64,000 nt of DNA from Neoceratodus forsteri. Lineage: Eukaryota; Chordata; Ceratodontiformes; Ceratodontidae. This document shows positions 34,656-44,954 of this stretch, one piece after another (position 1 is the stretch's first letter; each line of letters opens with the position of its first letter). A model generated the notes under the pieces. It was not told where the DNA came from, made no database searches, and saw nothing but the letters and a program-made list of their open reading frames with translations. The position numbers and the translations under genes are program-made. The DNA lies in the NCBI GenBank assembly GCA_016271365.2, contig CM028129.1:431228501-431292500 (forward strand), read 5' to 3'.

Positions 34656-36810
34656 AGTCGCATGTTTCGCTCTCTTGGAAGAAGGAGTCGAAAAAGGACA
34701 AGTTGCAGCGCCGACGCTCTTGGGACCGGTAGCGGTCCTGCTCACAGGAATCCTGTTTCAACTTCCGTCAAAGTTGCAGCCGAGGCTGCTAGTTTTACAG
34801 TAACTCCGTCAGACCAGTCGGCTGAGATGCCTTTCGATGCGGCCGAGAGTTTTCTCGAGTCAATCGGCGGGTTGTGACCAGGTCCGGCTGACAACGCTTT
34901 ATTTCAGACTCCAGTGCTTCCAGTGTCCTTGAACGGGTTGGCTCAGCCCACTGGGCAGGACCCGCCCACCAAGGAACCTGATCAGGAGAAGCCACGGGTT
35001 TCCCCGACTCCTTCTGAGGTCCCCTGTTGGCCCAACCGATGGTCGAGGTCTCAGCCTCGTTCCTTGACTTCGATGTCAGACAAGACTCGCCGTCATCAGC
35101 GATCTCTCTCCTGACATCATGGTAAGAAGCGGCGCCACTCCTTGGGCGAAGAGGGGCTCCAGCACAAGTTGTGTCGGTGCTACGAAGACCTAACGTGGCA
35201 ACAGTTGGTCCTGTCTGGGTTGAAACTGATTCCAGTTTCTACCCCGACCATTAAGTGGCTTTCGCCCAAGTGACCGACGTCGGCCATGGCCACGGTCACC
35301 ATCACTGAGGTGCCGGTTAAGGCCATGCCGGCTCAGCCAAAGCCAGTTACTCCACCGATCCAGGTGGAACCACTCCCAGAGCAACCAAAGTCTGAGGCTC
35401 TGACCAGGGAATCTTGGTCGGCCCAAGGCCTGCCCCATCGGTTGTCGGTCACTCATACTCTCGACCGCCCAAGGTGGGTTGAAAGTGACAAGGGTATTTG
35501 CCCATTTTACGAGGACTCCTCAGAGTCTGAAGATTCCTCCATGGTCTCCCGTCCTGTTGACGCCAAGTCTCTTGGGGGTCTCTCCGTCGACGAGGGCCCT
35601 ACCTCGCTGATGGGTATTTGTCGGCTCATTTCTGAGTCCATGGGATATGAGCTTGAGCCTGTGAAGAAACTAGCCAAGTATCTCCTCACAGAGATTCTGG
35701 ACAAAGGGGATACTCCGATGGAGGCCTTTCCAGTGGCTGAGGCCATTGTGGGTCCAGCCTTGGAGCTGTGGCAGCATCGTGCATCTTGCCCTGCACCTTC
35801 TGCCTGCATAGCCCGAAAGTATGCGGTCTCTATGGGGTCCATTTCGGGATTTTCAGAGCACTCCTCTGCAGTGGGGTTGGTGGCTGACTCTGTTTTTCGG
35901 CATTCAGGAAACAAAGAGGATGTGGACAGACCCCCGGACAAGGAATCCAAACAACTGGACCATTCCGGGAAGAAGGTCTATGCAACCTTCTCCCTTGGCC
36001 TTCGTCAGGCCAGTTCGGCCATTATCATGGCACATTTCTCCAATGCCCTCTTGGGATCCCTGGATGAGGTGATCCCTCATCTCCCAGCTGACCTCCAGAC
36101 CACGGTCAAGCAAGTCTGGGACCAAGGTAGGGCTGTGGCAAAGCAACAACTCCAGATGCCTCTGGACATTGGTGACTCCTGTGCCTGTTTGGTAGTGGCT
36201 GCAGTGGCCATGCACCGCAGGGCTTGGCTGTATATCTCGACCTTTACGGCTGATATACAACACAAGCTGGCAGATGTCCCTTTCCTGGGCACTGACCTGT
36301 TCAGGCCTGGTGTGGAGGGCCACCTCCAATGTATAGAGAAGTCCAATGCCACCTTGGACTCCACCACATCTGCCCAGAAGGACAAGGGTCCCAAGCATCT
36401 GAACAGGCCCTTTTGTCCGTCCACTCCTGCGGCCAGACTGGCCCAGAAGCAGCAGCATCAGGGCCAGCAGTCTCAGTCTTGACATCCTCGGGCCAAGTCC
36501 GTTGCCTCCTCATTCAGGAAGCCTGGGGGGAATGGTCCCAGCAGCTCCTCCGCCGGACCCTCCTCCAAGCCTACTCAGTGACGGCTCAGTTCAGTTTCCA
36601 TTTACCCAGTGACAGGTTGGTGGGTGCCTCCCTCAATCCCATCACACCTCCCTGGGACCTACCATGGGGGGCTGAGTCAGCCACTTCCTTTCTGCCTGGT
36701 CTTCTGTCACCACAGACCATTGGGTTCTGGAAGTGGTCAGTCTGGGCCTGCCTCTGGAATTCTAGCAGGCCCCTCCATTTCGAGTCTGTGCCCCACGGGG
36801 GGATCTGGTG
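34656..36810 (+). pseudogene. DIRS Gag, central and C-terminal part (C1), long open frame
   Basis: After LINE 1, Gag resumes with Ser/Arg-rich coding (RSRMFRSLGRRSRKRTS) near 34650. An uninterrupted 398-codon stretch, 35286-36482, follows: Pro-rich start, acidic segment, LISESMGYELEPVKKLAKYL, then the Gag core (ASSAIIMAHFSNALLGSLDE, DSCACLVVAAVAMHRRAWLY) and a Gln/Lys-rich end. Homologous to C2 (56544-57101) and C3 (62789-63553). It is the longest open frame in the window. From 36490 to 36810 the overlap with Pol begins and stops at LINE 2. Confidence 0.8.
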
Positions 36811-37431
36811 TCTGCAGAAACATAGAAGTTGACGACAGATAAGGACCGCAAGGCCCATCCAGTCTGCCTATTCCCTTTCCTACCTTATAAATGTGCCATT
36901 GGCCATTGCTCTTTCAATGGCCTATCTATTCAATTGCTCCCTTATGCCTATCCCATGCCTGTTTGAAGCCCTGCACTGTATTCAAATCCACCACTTCCTG
37001 AGGTAGGCTGTTCCATGCATCCACCACCCTTTCTGTGAAAAAGAACTTCCTCACATTACCCCTTAATCGGCCTCCCTCTAATCTCATGCTGTGTCCTCTT
37101 GTCCTGCTATTTTCTTATATTGAAACATGTTGGACTCTTTTCACCTTGTTAATGCCCTTAAGGTGTTTGATGTTTCGATCATATCACCTCTCTTCCTCCT
37201 TTGCTCTAGAGTATACATATTGAGCTCCATTAATCTGTCCTCATGTTTTCTGATGCAGTCCCTGCACCATTTTGATTGTCCTTCTTTGGACTGCCTCAAT
37301 TTGGTTAATGTCCTTGTGAAGGTGTGGCCTCCAGTACTGCATGCAGTACTCCAGATGGGGCCTAACCAGTGTCTTGTAAAGAGGGATTATTACCTCCCTC
37401 TTCCGACTTGTGATACCCCTACTAATTCATC

Positions 37432-39661
37432 CTAACATCCTCTAGCCTTACCTACAGCTTTAGTGGTCTGCTTGGATGTTTTCAGGTCATCGGTGATGAT
37501 GATGCCCAAGTCTCTTTCTTCCCTTGTGACTGCCAGCAACTCCCCTCCCAGCCTATAGGTGGCTTCAGGGTTTCTCTTCCCTATATGCATGATCTCGCAC
37601 TTCTTTGCGTGAAACCCTTCCCACTCTTCCGACCATTTTGCTAGTTTATCCAGATCTCTTTTCATTCTGCCCACCCCATCTGGATCATCTACTCTGTTGC
37701 AGATCTTGGTGTCGTCTGCAAACAGATAAACCTTACCCTCCAGTCCATCTGCAATGTCACTGATGAAGATATTGAAGAGGACTGGCCCCAGGACTGATCC
37801 CTGAGGTACCCAACTTGTGACTTTCATCTTTTCTGACTGTATACCATTTACCACCACACTCTGTTTTCTGCCTGTCAACCAGTTTGCCACCCAGTTGACC
37901 AACTTCTGACCCACCCCGAGCCTGTCCAGCTTATTAATCAATCTTCTATGTGGAACAGTATCAGAGGCTTTACTGAAGTCAAGGTAGGTGACATCAACTG
38001 CTCCCCCTTGGTCCACCAGTCTGATTACCCAGTCAAAGAAATCTATGAGATTAGTTTGACAGCACCTTCCTTTTGTAAACCCATGCTGTCTTGGATACTG
38101 TGCTCCTATGGATTCCAGGTGTTGCACTATCCTTTCCTTAAGGAGTGCCTGCATAATCTTGCCCACTACTGAGGTAAGACTGACTGGTCTGTAGTTCTCT
38201 GCCTCCTCTCTGCTACCACTCTTGTGGAGCGGGATCACATGAGCCCTTCTCCAATCTTCTGGGACTTCACCTGTGCTCAGATACTCACTAAACAGTTCTG
38301 ATAATGGCTCTGCTAGTTCCACCCTTAGCTCCTTTAGTACCCTGGGATGTATGCCATCAGGTCCCATTGCCTTGTCCACCCTGAGCTTATGAAGCTCTTA
38401 TAGGACCCTTTCTTTTGTGAAGGGCCTAGTGCTCACCTCCCTCCCCCTGTGTCCATGGTGCTGAGCTGTGGGCCCTGCCCTACCTTCTCTTCAGTAAATA
38501 CTGAGCAGAAGTATCTATTTAGGATAGATGCTTTTATATGGTCCTCCTCCTCACACACACCCTTATCTCCTTTGATCTTAGCAATACCCCCTCTTGACTT
38601 TCTCCTTTCACTAATGTATCTATAGAAAGTCTTGTAACCTTCTTTTATTGTTTGTGTTAGTGTTTCCTCGGTTTGGGCCTTTGCCTGCCTTGCTGCCTTC
38701 CCTGCTTCCCTTAGGGGAGTTTGGTATGCCTCCCTGTCTTCATCCCACTGTGTTCCCTTATATTTACTGAAGGCCAGCCTTTTGGCTCTGACCTTTTCTG
38801 CTACTGTTTTTGAGAACCAAAGTGGTCTCCTTCTTTTGCACTTCCTTTTCTCTCTAACACAATGGGATGTTGCTGCAAGTATTGCATCCTTAATGCTTGC
38901 CCACTTTGTCTGTACTCCCTCACCTGTATTTCTTGTTGCCAGGGCTAGCTTAACTCTGTTGGCCATCTTATCAAAGTAAGTTCCTCTGAAGTCCCATATT
39001 TTTGCCTTGGAATGGGATGATTTAGTTGTGGTGGCTAAATTGAACCATACCATGTGATGGTCACTGGCCCCCAGGTGACCCTCTACCTGGAGATCTGTGA
39101 TCCTTTCCCTGTTATTCAGTACTAGATCTAGGATAGCCCTGTCTCTTGTGGGTTGTTGTACCAGTTGTTTGAGGCCTTCCCCCTGCAGGGAATCCACTAT
39201 GTCTCTAGTTCTGGCAGATGTTCCTGCTGGTTTTGACCAATCTGTATCTGGCATGTTGAAGTCTCACATTATCAGAACCTCCCCTTTAGCTGTTATGTTT
39301 TGTATATCTTCTAACAGTAATATGTCTATGTCCTCCCCCTGGTCTGGGGGCCTGTAGACAACCCCAGTTCTTATGGCCGTCACATTTCCTGTTTCCAGGG
39401 TGACCCACAGTTCTTCTGGCTCCTTATGTGTATTCTGAATTTCTGTGGCTTTGATATTTTCATTGACACACAGGGCCACGCCACCCCTCCTTTTTGCACC
39501 TTGTCTCTTCTGGACAGTACATAGCCAGGTACTGAAGTCTCCCAAATGTGGTTACTGGTAAACCACATCTCGCTAATTGCTACTATGTCCAGTTTAGCCT
39601 CTGTCATTATTGTCTGCAGGTCTGGAATCTTGTTTCCCAGACTGCGAGCATTTGTGTACAT
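37432..39661 (-). pseudogene. CR1 ORF2: endonuclease and reverse transcriptase (LINE 2)
   Basis: Endonuclease blocks YTNARSLGNKIPDLQTIM and DIVAISEMWFTSNH (39661 leftward, with E-M-W for the usual E-S/T-W) and VVYRPPDQGEDIDIL (about 39360). The open stretch 39254-38433 (273 codons) covers the EN end and linker: HLGASDHHMVWFNLA, RAKRLAFSKYKGTQWDE. RT is open from 38379 to 37432 (315 codons): MGPDGIHPRVLKELRVE, PVSLTSVVGKIMQAL, DFSKASDTVPH, SWVPQGSVLGPVLFNIF (normally SGVPQ) and an intact FADDTKIC. Frame breaks near 38400 and 39260 and missing C-terminal codons disable it. It is better preserved than LINE 1. Confidence 0.88.
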
Positions 39662-39879
39662 GATTTTCCACTGGCCAGATTTCGGTGTGTTAGTTGTTGG
39701 GTGAGGTCTGACGTTTCCCCTGTGTGTTTTATGGGGAACTGGACCTTTTTCCTTACCCGGTGATGCAAATGTACTGCAAACATGCTGAACTCCTGTTTGA
39801 CCACTAGCTGAGGGAGGAGGGGTGTTCTTCCCACTTGACTTATGAGGTGCTGCACCCCTCTCCCCATTTGCTAGTTTAA

Positions 39880-40843
39880 ATATTCTGCAAAGATGTCAAA
39901 CTTCTGCCCCAATGCACTGACTCCCTCCTTAGTCAGATGCAGTCCATCAAATTTAAAGAACTTTCGCTCCCAAACTGTTGCCAGTTCCCTACAAATGTGT
40001 GTCCTTTTTCCTGGCACCACCCCTTGAGCCACATGTTTAGCTCCCCTATCTCTTCTTCTCTGACCTTCCGTCCATGTGCCCCTCTCTTCCAGACTGGCAG
40101 GATCTCAGAGAAAGAGATGCCAGACGAAATGGATGATAGTTTGTCACCCAGCCTGGTCAGGTGTTCCTTGTTCTCCACAACTGACTGGCTGGCGAGATCA
40201 TTTGTCCCTGTGTGTACCAGGACGTCAATGTTTTCTCCTGCTTCCTGAGCAATTTTAGCAATGCGGTCAGTGTCTCTCCATGCTGATGTACCTGGGAGAC
40301 ATCTGACCATTACCCCTGGCTGGAGATAGGTATCAACTCCCCGAATCATGGAGTCTCCTATAATCAGAAGTTTTTTGGATTTCCTTTTTGCTTTTTTTGT
40401 TTTGGCTCCTGTTTTGGGTAAGTTTTATTGTGCTAGCTCCTGTGCTGCAGTGTCCTGCTCTACAGTGTCCTTTGCTCCTTTGTTTGATTTTGGAGATAGA
40501 GGCAGATACCTGTTTGTAGTTTTTATGTGGTTTGTGGAGGTATTATGTTGGAGAACACTGAGTGAAGGGGCACCCGATTTGCCCCTCTTAACCACCTGCC
40601 AACCTCCCAGACCAACTACCCTCTGCGGTCGAGGTGCTTCTGTTGGATGTTGGGGAAATGGCGGGTGGTTTTTATAAAATATTTCCTTTGAATATGAAAT
40701 TTGAGGCACGCAATATCTGCCCATGCTTCCTGGAGCTGAGCCCTACGATCTCCAGTGGCCCAGCATGTAGGACAGTGTCCTAAATCCTGTAGAACTGCCC
40801 TTCTGAAAAGTGTTCCACAGTACCTGCAGTTAATGATATCCAT
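39880..40843 (-). pseudogene. CR1 ORF1: zinc-finger and SGNH esterase-like protein (LINE 2)
   Basis: Likely start MDIINCRYCGTLFRR at 40843, with CRYC and CPTC pairs suggesting a zinc-binding module before a helical segment. A Lys-rich linker leads to LLIIGDSMIRGVDTYLQPG near 40375 (SGNH block I). VLVHTGTNDLAS (about 40240) is block III, and DGLHLTKEG can be read at about 39940-39920 after a one-base shift. The same domain order as LINE 1, with low identity. Confidence 0.78.
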
Positions 40844-40990
40844 TCCAGATAAGTTGCTGGGTTTATAACCTGGTCAGAGTAATTAGAAGGAAGACAATGA
40901 AAGCAAAAGTTTGATTTTGTGTTTTGCTTGTTTTTGTGTAACTTGTCATAAAAAGTTAAATTACTAGTGCCCCTGTAAATGAGGTCACCA

Positions 40991-41503
40991 TGTGGATACC
41001 CCACTGATCCACCCCTTGCTGCTTTGCCACAGGAATTGTCACGATTGTGCTACCCTATAAAAGGAGTGTTGTGTAGGGTGGTTGCGGATGGGGGTTGGTG
41101 ACTGGGCCCTTCCCCTGCCAAAAAAGAACAACCACAGACGAAAGAAACAAGGAGATAAGAGCAGAAACAGTCAGTGAGCAACAAATGCAGTAACCCTGAA
41201 AGCTTATCCTAATGATAGATGAAACTGTAAAACCTGTAAAGCACCACCTGTAATAATTTCACAGAAGATATACCCTGTAAGAAATGCTTTGCTACAGAGA
41301 AAAATAAAGCAGTAACAGAAGATATACCTTGCAAAACACAATTTGGATCAGACGATTACAGCAGTAATCTGTTAGCACACACCTTGTAATAATGCAGCAG
41401 AAGGTATACCCAGCAACAACAATTTGAATCAGAGAAAAATAAAGCAATAAAATGTTAACAAACAGTAACAATCCCTGTGATTACAAATTAAAATAACAAC
41501 ACA
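40991..41503. other. AT-rich sequence with degenerate internal repeats
   Basis: 41150-41460 repeats variants of GAAGATATACC and GAGAAAAATAAAGCAGTAA two to three times. No coding signal. A TATA-like CTATAAAAGG is at 41054-41063 on the plus strand. It may be 5' untranslated sequence of LINE 2 (minus strand) or a separate element. Confidence 0.4.
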
Positions 41504-41712
41504 GGGAGGTAGTATAGCACAGTGGTTTAAGGCTCTAAGCTGCAAATTTGGTGTTATCCAACAGACCAGACCTGGGTTTGAATCCCACAGCTTCCACTTA
41601 CATACTGTGTGACCCTGAGCAAGTAACTTAACTTACCTGTGCTCCCAGGTTGCGCCTGTAAAAAAGTTTTCAGCTTAGTGTGCTAATCCTGGTTAAACAA
41701 CTAAAAAAAACA
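41504..41712 (+). mobile_element. tRNA-derived MIR-like SINE, copy 2
   Basis: Same family as 4987-5188, here on the plus strand: GGGAGGTAGTATAGCACAGT head, B-box GGTTTGAATCCC, core CTGTGTGACCCTGAGCAAGT, tail ending in CTGGTTAAACAACTAAAAAA. It has about 12 extra bases (TTATCCAACAGA) between the A- and B-box parts. It lies between LINE 2 and the resumed C1 RT; 41713-41834 shows nothing recognisable. Confidence 0.87.
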
Positions 41713-41834
41713 ACACACAGTAAATCTGCCTAGCCAAAAGAAGTCTTAATCCTTTCCCATGCTCTGGTAAGGTTCTTTGCTCTGTCCTTTCAAGCAACCT
41801 AGAAGGAAAGAGCTCAGGTGAAGCTAGGTGCCTT

Positions 41835-43460
41835 GGCCAGCAAACCTAGTCTTCCACCTCCAGTCTCTCCGAGATGACTTAGCTCAGCTCCTCCTCCTCA
41901 AGGAGGTGGTGTTCAGAGTAGCGGACCCGCCTTCTGACCCAGGGTTCATTTCCAGGTACTTCCTGGTACCGAAGCGGATGGGGGGGTTGGCGTCCCATTC
42001 TAGATCTGCATGACCTGAACAAGTTCCTCAGGTCCCGCACCTTCCGGATGGTAATTCTGGCCAGATCATACCATCCCTGGAGCAAGGCATGTGGTTCTGC
42101 TCCCTAGATCTTCAGGACGCGTTCTTTCATGTCCCGATCCGTCCGTCCCATTGACAGTTCCTCCGCTTCTGAGCCAAGGGAACCCTTTACGAGTTCCAAG
42201 CCATACTCTTTGACCTATCTTCAGCCCCCAGGGTCTTCACCAAATGCATGACAGTGGTGGTGGCTTACCTGAGGCACCAAGGGGTCCGGGTGTACCCTTA
42301 CCTGGAAGACTGGCTGATAGCAGGTCCCTCCAGGTGGGAGGTGGAGCAGTCCAGGGATCTGGCCCTCCAGACTTGCCTCGACCTTGGCCTCCTGATCAAT
42401 GACCAAGCTGGAACTCGTGCCTTCGCAGGTGATTCAGTTCATCAAGGCAGAGCTCTACTCCTGCTGAACCAGAGCTTGGCTCCCGCGGACAGGGTGGGGG
42501 TTTTCTCCTCCTTAACCCAATCATTTCTGGTTGGGCAATCGCGCCCTGCCTGAGACTTCCTACATCTTCTGGGCTACATGGCGGCCTGTACCAGTGTGGT
42601 CCGATGGGCCTGCTGGCATATGCGTTCCCTCCAGTGGTCTCAGCTCTTAAGTCACCTCGACCAGCTGGTCTCTGTGACCCAGAAGATGTGGGATGGCCTC
42701 AAGTGGTGGCTCGTCCCATCCCACCTGTAGGAAGGGATCCCGTTTGTCCACCCTGAGCCAATGGTCATCCTGACGACCGACACCTCTCTGATAGGCTGGG
42801 GTGCCCATCTGGGGGAGCATAGAGCCCATGGGCTCTGATTCCCCAGGAGTCCCGATGCCACATCAACCTGCTGGAACTTTGACAAGTTCAGCTAGCCCTG
42901 ACCGCATTCGCTCCATTTGTTCGGGGTCAAGTGGTCCAGCTCCAGACAGAAAACACTACTACCATGTACTATCTCAACCAGCAGGGTGGGACGTGCTCCT
43001 TGCCCCTCTGCAAGGAAGCTCTCCACATTTGGTCTCTCGTGCTCAGCCTGGAGGCAGGTCTCCTAGCCATTCACTTGGCAGGAGCCTCGAATCAGCTTGC
43101 TGATGCCCTCAGCTGGATGGGCAGGGCATCTCATGAGTGATCTCTCCACCAGGAGGTAGCACAAGATCTATTCTCTCTCTGGGGCACCCCATGGGTGGAC
43201 CTGTTCACCGTCAGGGAGAGCGTTAAGCTGAGGTTGTGTCATGCGCCCCCTCAGCAGGGGTTCGCTGCAGGGGATGCCTTCTCGAGGTGTGGACCCAGGC
43301 CTCCTCCACACCTTCCCTCCTCTTCCCTTGATTCACAAAGTGCTCATCAAGTCAGGAGGGAATGGGCAGGTGATCCTTGTAGCCCCAGACTGGCCACACC
43401 AGTTCTGGTACCCAGATCTCCTCAGCCTCAGCTCCAGGCTCCTGAGGCGGCTTTCAGCAC
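41835..43460 (+). pseudogene. DIRS Pol: RT, RNase H, MT-like tail (C1)
   Basis: RT resumes with DDLAQLLLLKEVVFRVADPP and RYFLVPKRMGG; a shift then hides the LDLHDLN block. APRVFTKCMTVVVAYLRHQG leads to YLEDWLI at 42299-42310, where the first catalytic Asp is Glu. RNase H has TTDTSLIGWGAHLG near 42780, LQTENTTTMYYLNQQGG near 42935 (Asp changed to Glu) and LAGASNQLADALS at about 43080. The tail has WVDLFTVRESVKLRLCH and FPPLPLIHKVLIK. Two acidic-to-Glu changes plus frameshifts indicate a dead enzyme. Confidence 0.82.
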
Positions 43461-44576
43461 ACCCAGACCTGCTCTCCATCAATCAGGGGAAGGTACTCAA
43501 CCTGGACCTTCAGTCCCTGCACCTGATGGCCTAGTTCCTGAATGGCTAGAGTTCCAGGCCTTGGGTCTTTCTGACGATGTTCTCAGCGTTGTTGAGGCTT
43601 CCCATAAGGAATCGACCAGAAAATGCTGTGCCTTTAAATGGAAGAGATTCTCCATCTGGTGTCAGAGCAAAGGGTTGGACCGTTCGTCCTGTCCAGTGGC
43701 TAGGATTTTAGACTGTCTTTGGTCCCTCTCCCAGCAGGGACTTCGGTTGATGACCCTAAAGGTGCACCTGGCAGCCATCTCTGCTTACTGGGCGTGGGCC
43801 GGTCAGTGGTGCAGGAGAAAGTGGTCTGACACTTCTTCAAAGGACTAGATCACATTTCCCCTGCGGTGCATGAACCTCCACCTCCATGGGATCTATTGCT
43901 GGTTTGGGCAAAGCTCATGGGCAAGCCATTCGAACTGATGCATAAATGTCACATCTCACATTTGTCATGGAAGACCGCCTTTTTGGTGGCTGTCATGTCA
44001 GCCAGAAGGACTGGGGAGTTACAGGCGCTCTCTATCAAGTCTCCTTACCTGGTCTTCCACAGGGACAAGGTTGTCCTGCGCCCCTACCTGAAATTCCTTT
44101 CAAAGGTGATGTTGGAGTTTCACATTAACCAGCTGATTACTCTGCTGGTGTTCTACCCCAATCACACTCTGGAGGCCGAGTACAGGCTCCATACTTTGGA
44201 CCTGAGATGAACGCTCACCTACAACAAAGAGCGAATGGAAGAAGTTCGGGGAGAGTTCAACAGCTGTTTGTCACCTACGCTGAAGTTGCACCTGGCAGAC
44301 CTGCAGCCAAGCAGACAGTAGCTCGATGGATTACATCTTGAATTGACCTCTGCTATAGGTTGGCAGGTAGGGAGCCTCCCGTAGGGCTTAAGGCTCATTC
44401 CACCCCCCATACCACTGCATCAGTGGCTGCTTCTAGGGATGTCCCTGTCCTGGAAATCTGCAGGGCTGCTACCTGGAAGTCAACACACACCTTCATTTCC
44501 CATTACCACATTGACCTTGAGTCACGTCAGGATGCTGGTTTTGGAACCGCAGTTCTCCAGTCCCTTTTTCCTAAAT
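43460..44576 (+). pseudogene. DIRS tyrosine recombinase (C1)
   Basis: Core-binding domain is readable within 43195-43848 (ALGLSDDVLSVVEASHKEST, KCCAFKWKRFSIWCQSKG, LKVHLAAISAYWAWAGQ). After a shift, 43866-44210 gives PPPWDLLLVWAKLMGKPF, the Arg I block MSARRTGELQALSIKSPYL and FHRDKVVLRP. The HxxR box is HSTP (Arg replaced by Pro) near 44397, and ICRAATWKSTHTFISHYHID retains Trp and the candidate Tyr, ending at VLQSLFPK. Loss of the second Arg would inactivate the enzyme even without the frame breaks. Confidence 0.82.
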
Positions 44577-44623
44577 AGGTGGTGTGCATCTTGCTTCCCT
44601 CCTCCCGAAGAACTGCTAGGAGT

Positions 44624-44735
44624 CTGCCAAGAAGTGTGGATAGAACAACATATCCACAATCCTAGAAAAACAGGTTACTCACCTGTAACAGTAGTTCTAG
44701 GAGTGGTATATGTTGTTCATCCACACTGACCAGCC
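44624..44735. repeat. ICR of C1
   Basis: Left part (GTGTGGATAGAACAACATAT) is the inverse of the left ITR start at 29305-29345; right part (GGAGTGGTATATGTTGTTCA) is the inverse of the right end. They meet at CCTAGAAAAACAGGTTACTC, the predicted joined-end sequence. Confidence 0.9.
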
Positions 44736-44744
44736 CGATCTCCC

Positions 44745-44954
44745 CGGCTTCGAAGCACAGACCTGGCTTCCAGCAGGCCAGGATCTGGCATCATGGGGCA
44801 GAGCTGAGGGTTATACCACCTGGTTAGGTGGGAGGAGCCAGCTTGAAGATTTTCCGGCACATTATAAAGCGGCAAGGTACCTGCCAAGAAGTGCGGATGA
44901 ACTTCATATACCACTTCTAGAACTACTGTTACAGGTGAGTAACCTGTTTTTTTT
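44745..44954 (-). repeat. Right ITR of C1
   Basis: Inverse of 29305-29480 plus the extension ACTACTGTTACAGGTGAGTA followed by ACCTG and a T-run (44947-44962) shared with the A3 target. Confidence 0.88.

Larger units (their letters stand above)
36816..40990 (-). mobile_element. CR1-type LINE 2, near full length
   Basis: Its 3' end abuts C1 at 36816 (plus-strand AAACATAGAAGTTGACGACA), resembling the LINE 1 end but diverged throughout, so it is a separate CR1 lineage. It contains ORF2 at 37432-39661 and ORF1 at about 39880-40843 with an SGNH domain. The 5' boundary lies somewhere between 40850 and 41500. Confidence 0.85.
29305..44954 (+). mobile_element. Composite DIRS retrotransposon C1 with LINE and SINE insertions
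   Basis: Left ITR 29305-29480, gag split by LINE 1, a second LINE plus SINE between Gag and RT, then RT/RNase H, recombinase, ICR 44624-44735 and right ITR 44745-44954. Both ends sit inside A3, whose sequence continues across. Without the inserted LINEs and SINE the element would be roughly 6 kb, close to the other full-length copies. Confidence 0.88.

Noticed and set aside
35904..36485. Minus-strand 193-codon frame opposite C1 Gag
   Set aside because: Mirror of the intact 398-codon plus-strand Gag; sister copies C2 and C3 show the same effect (for example 57308-56802).
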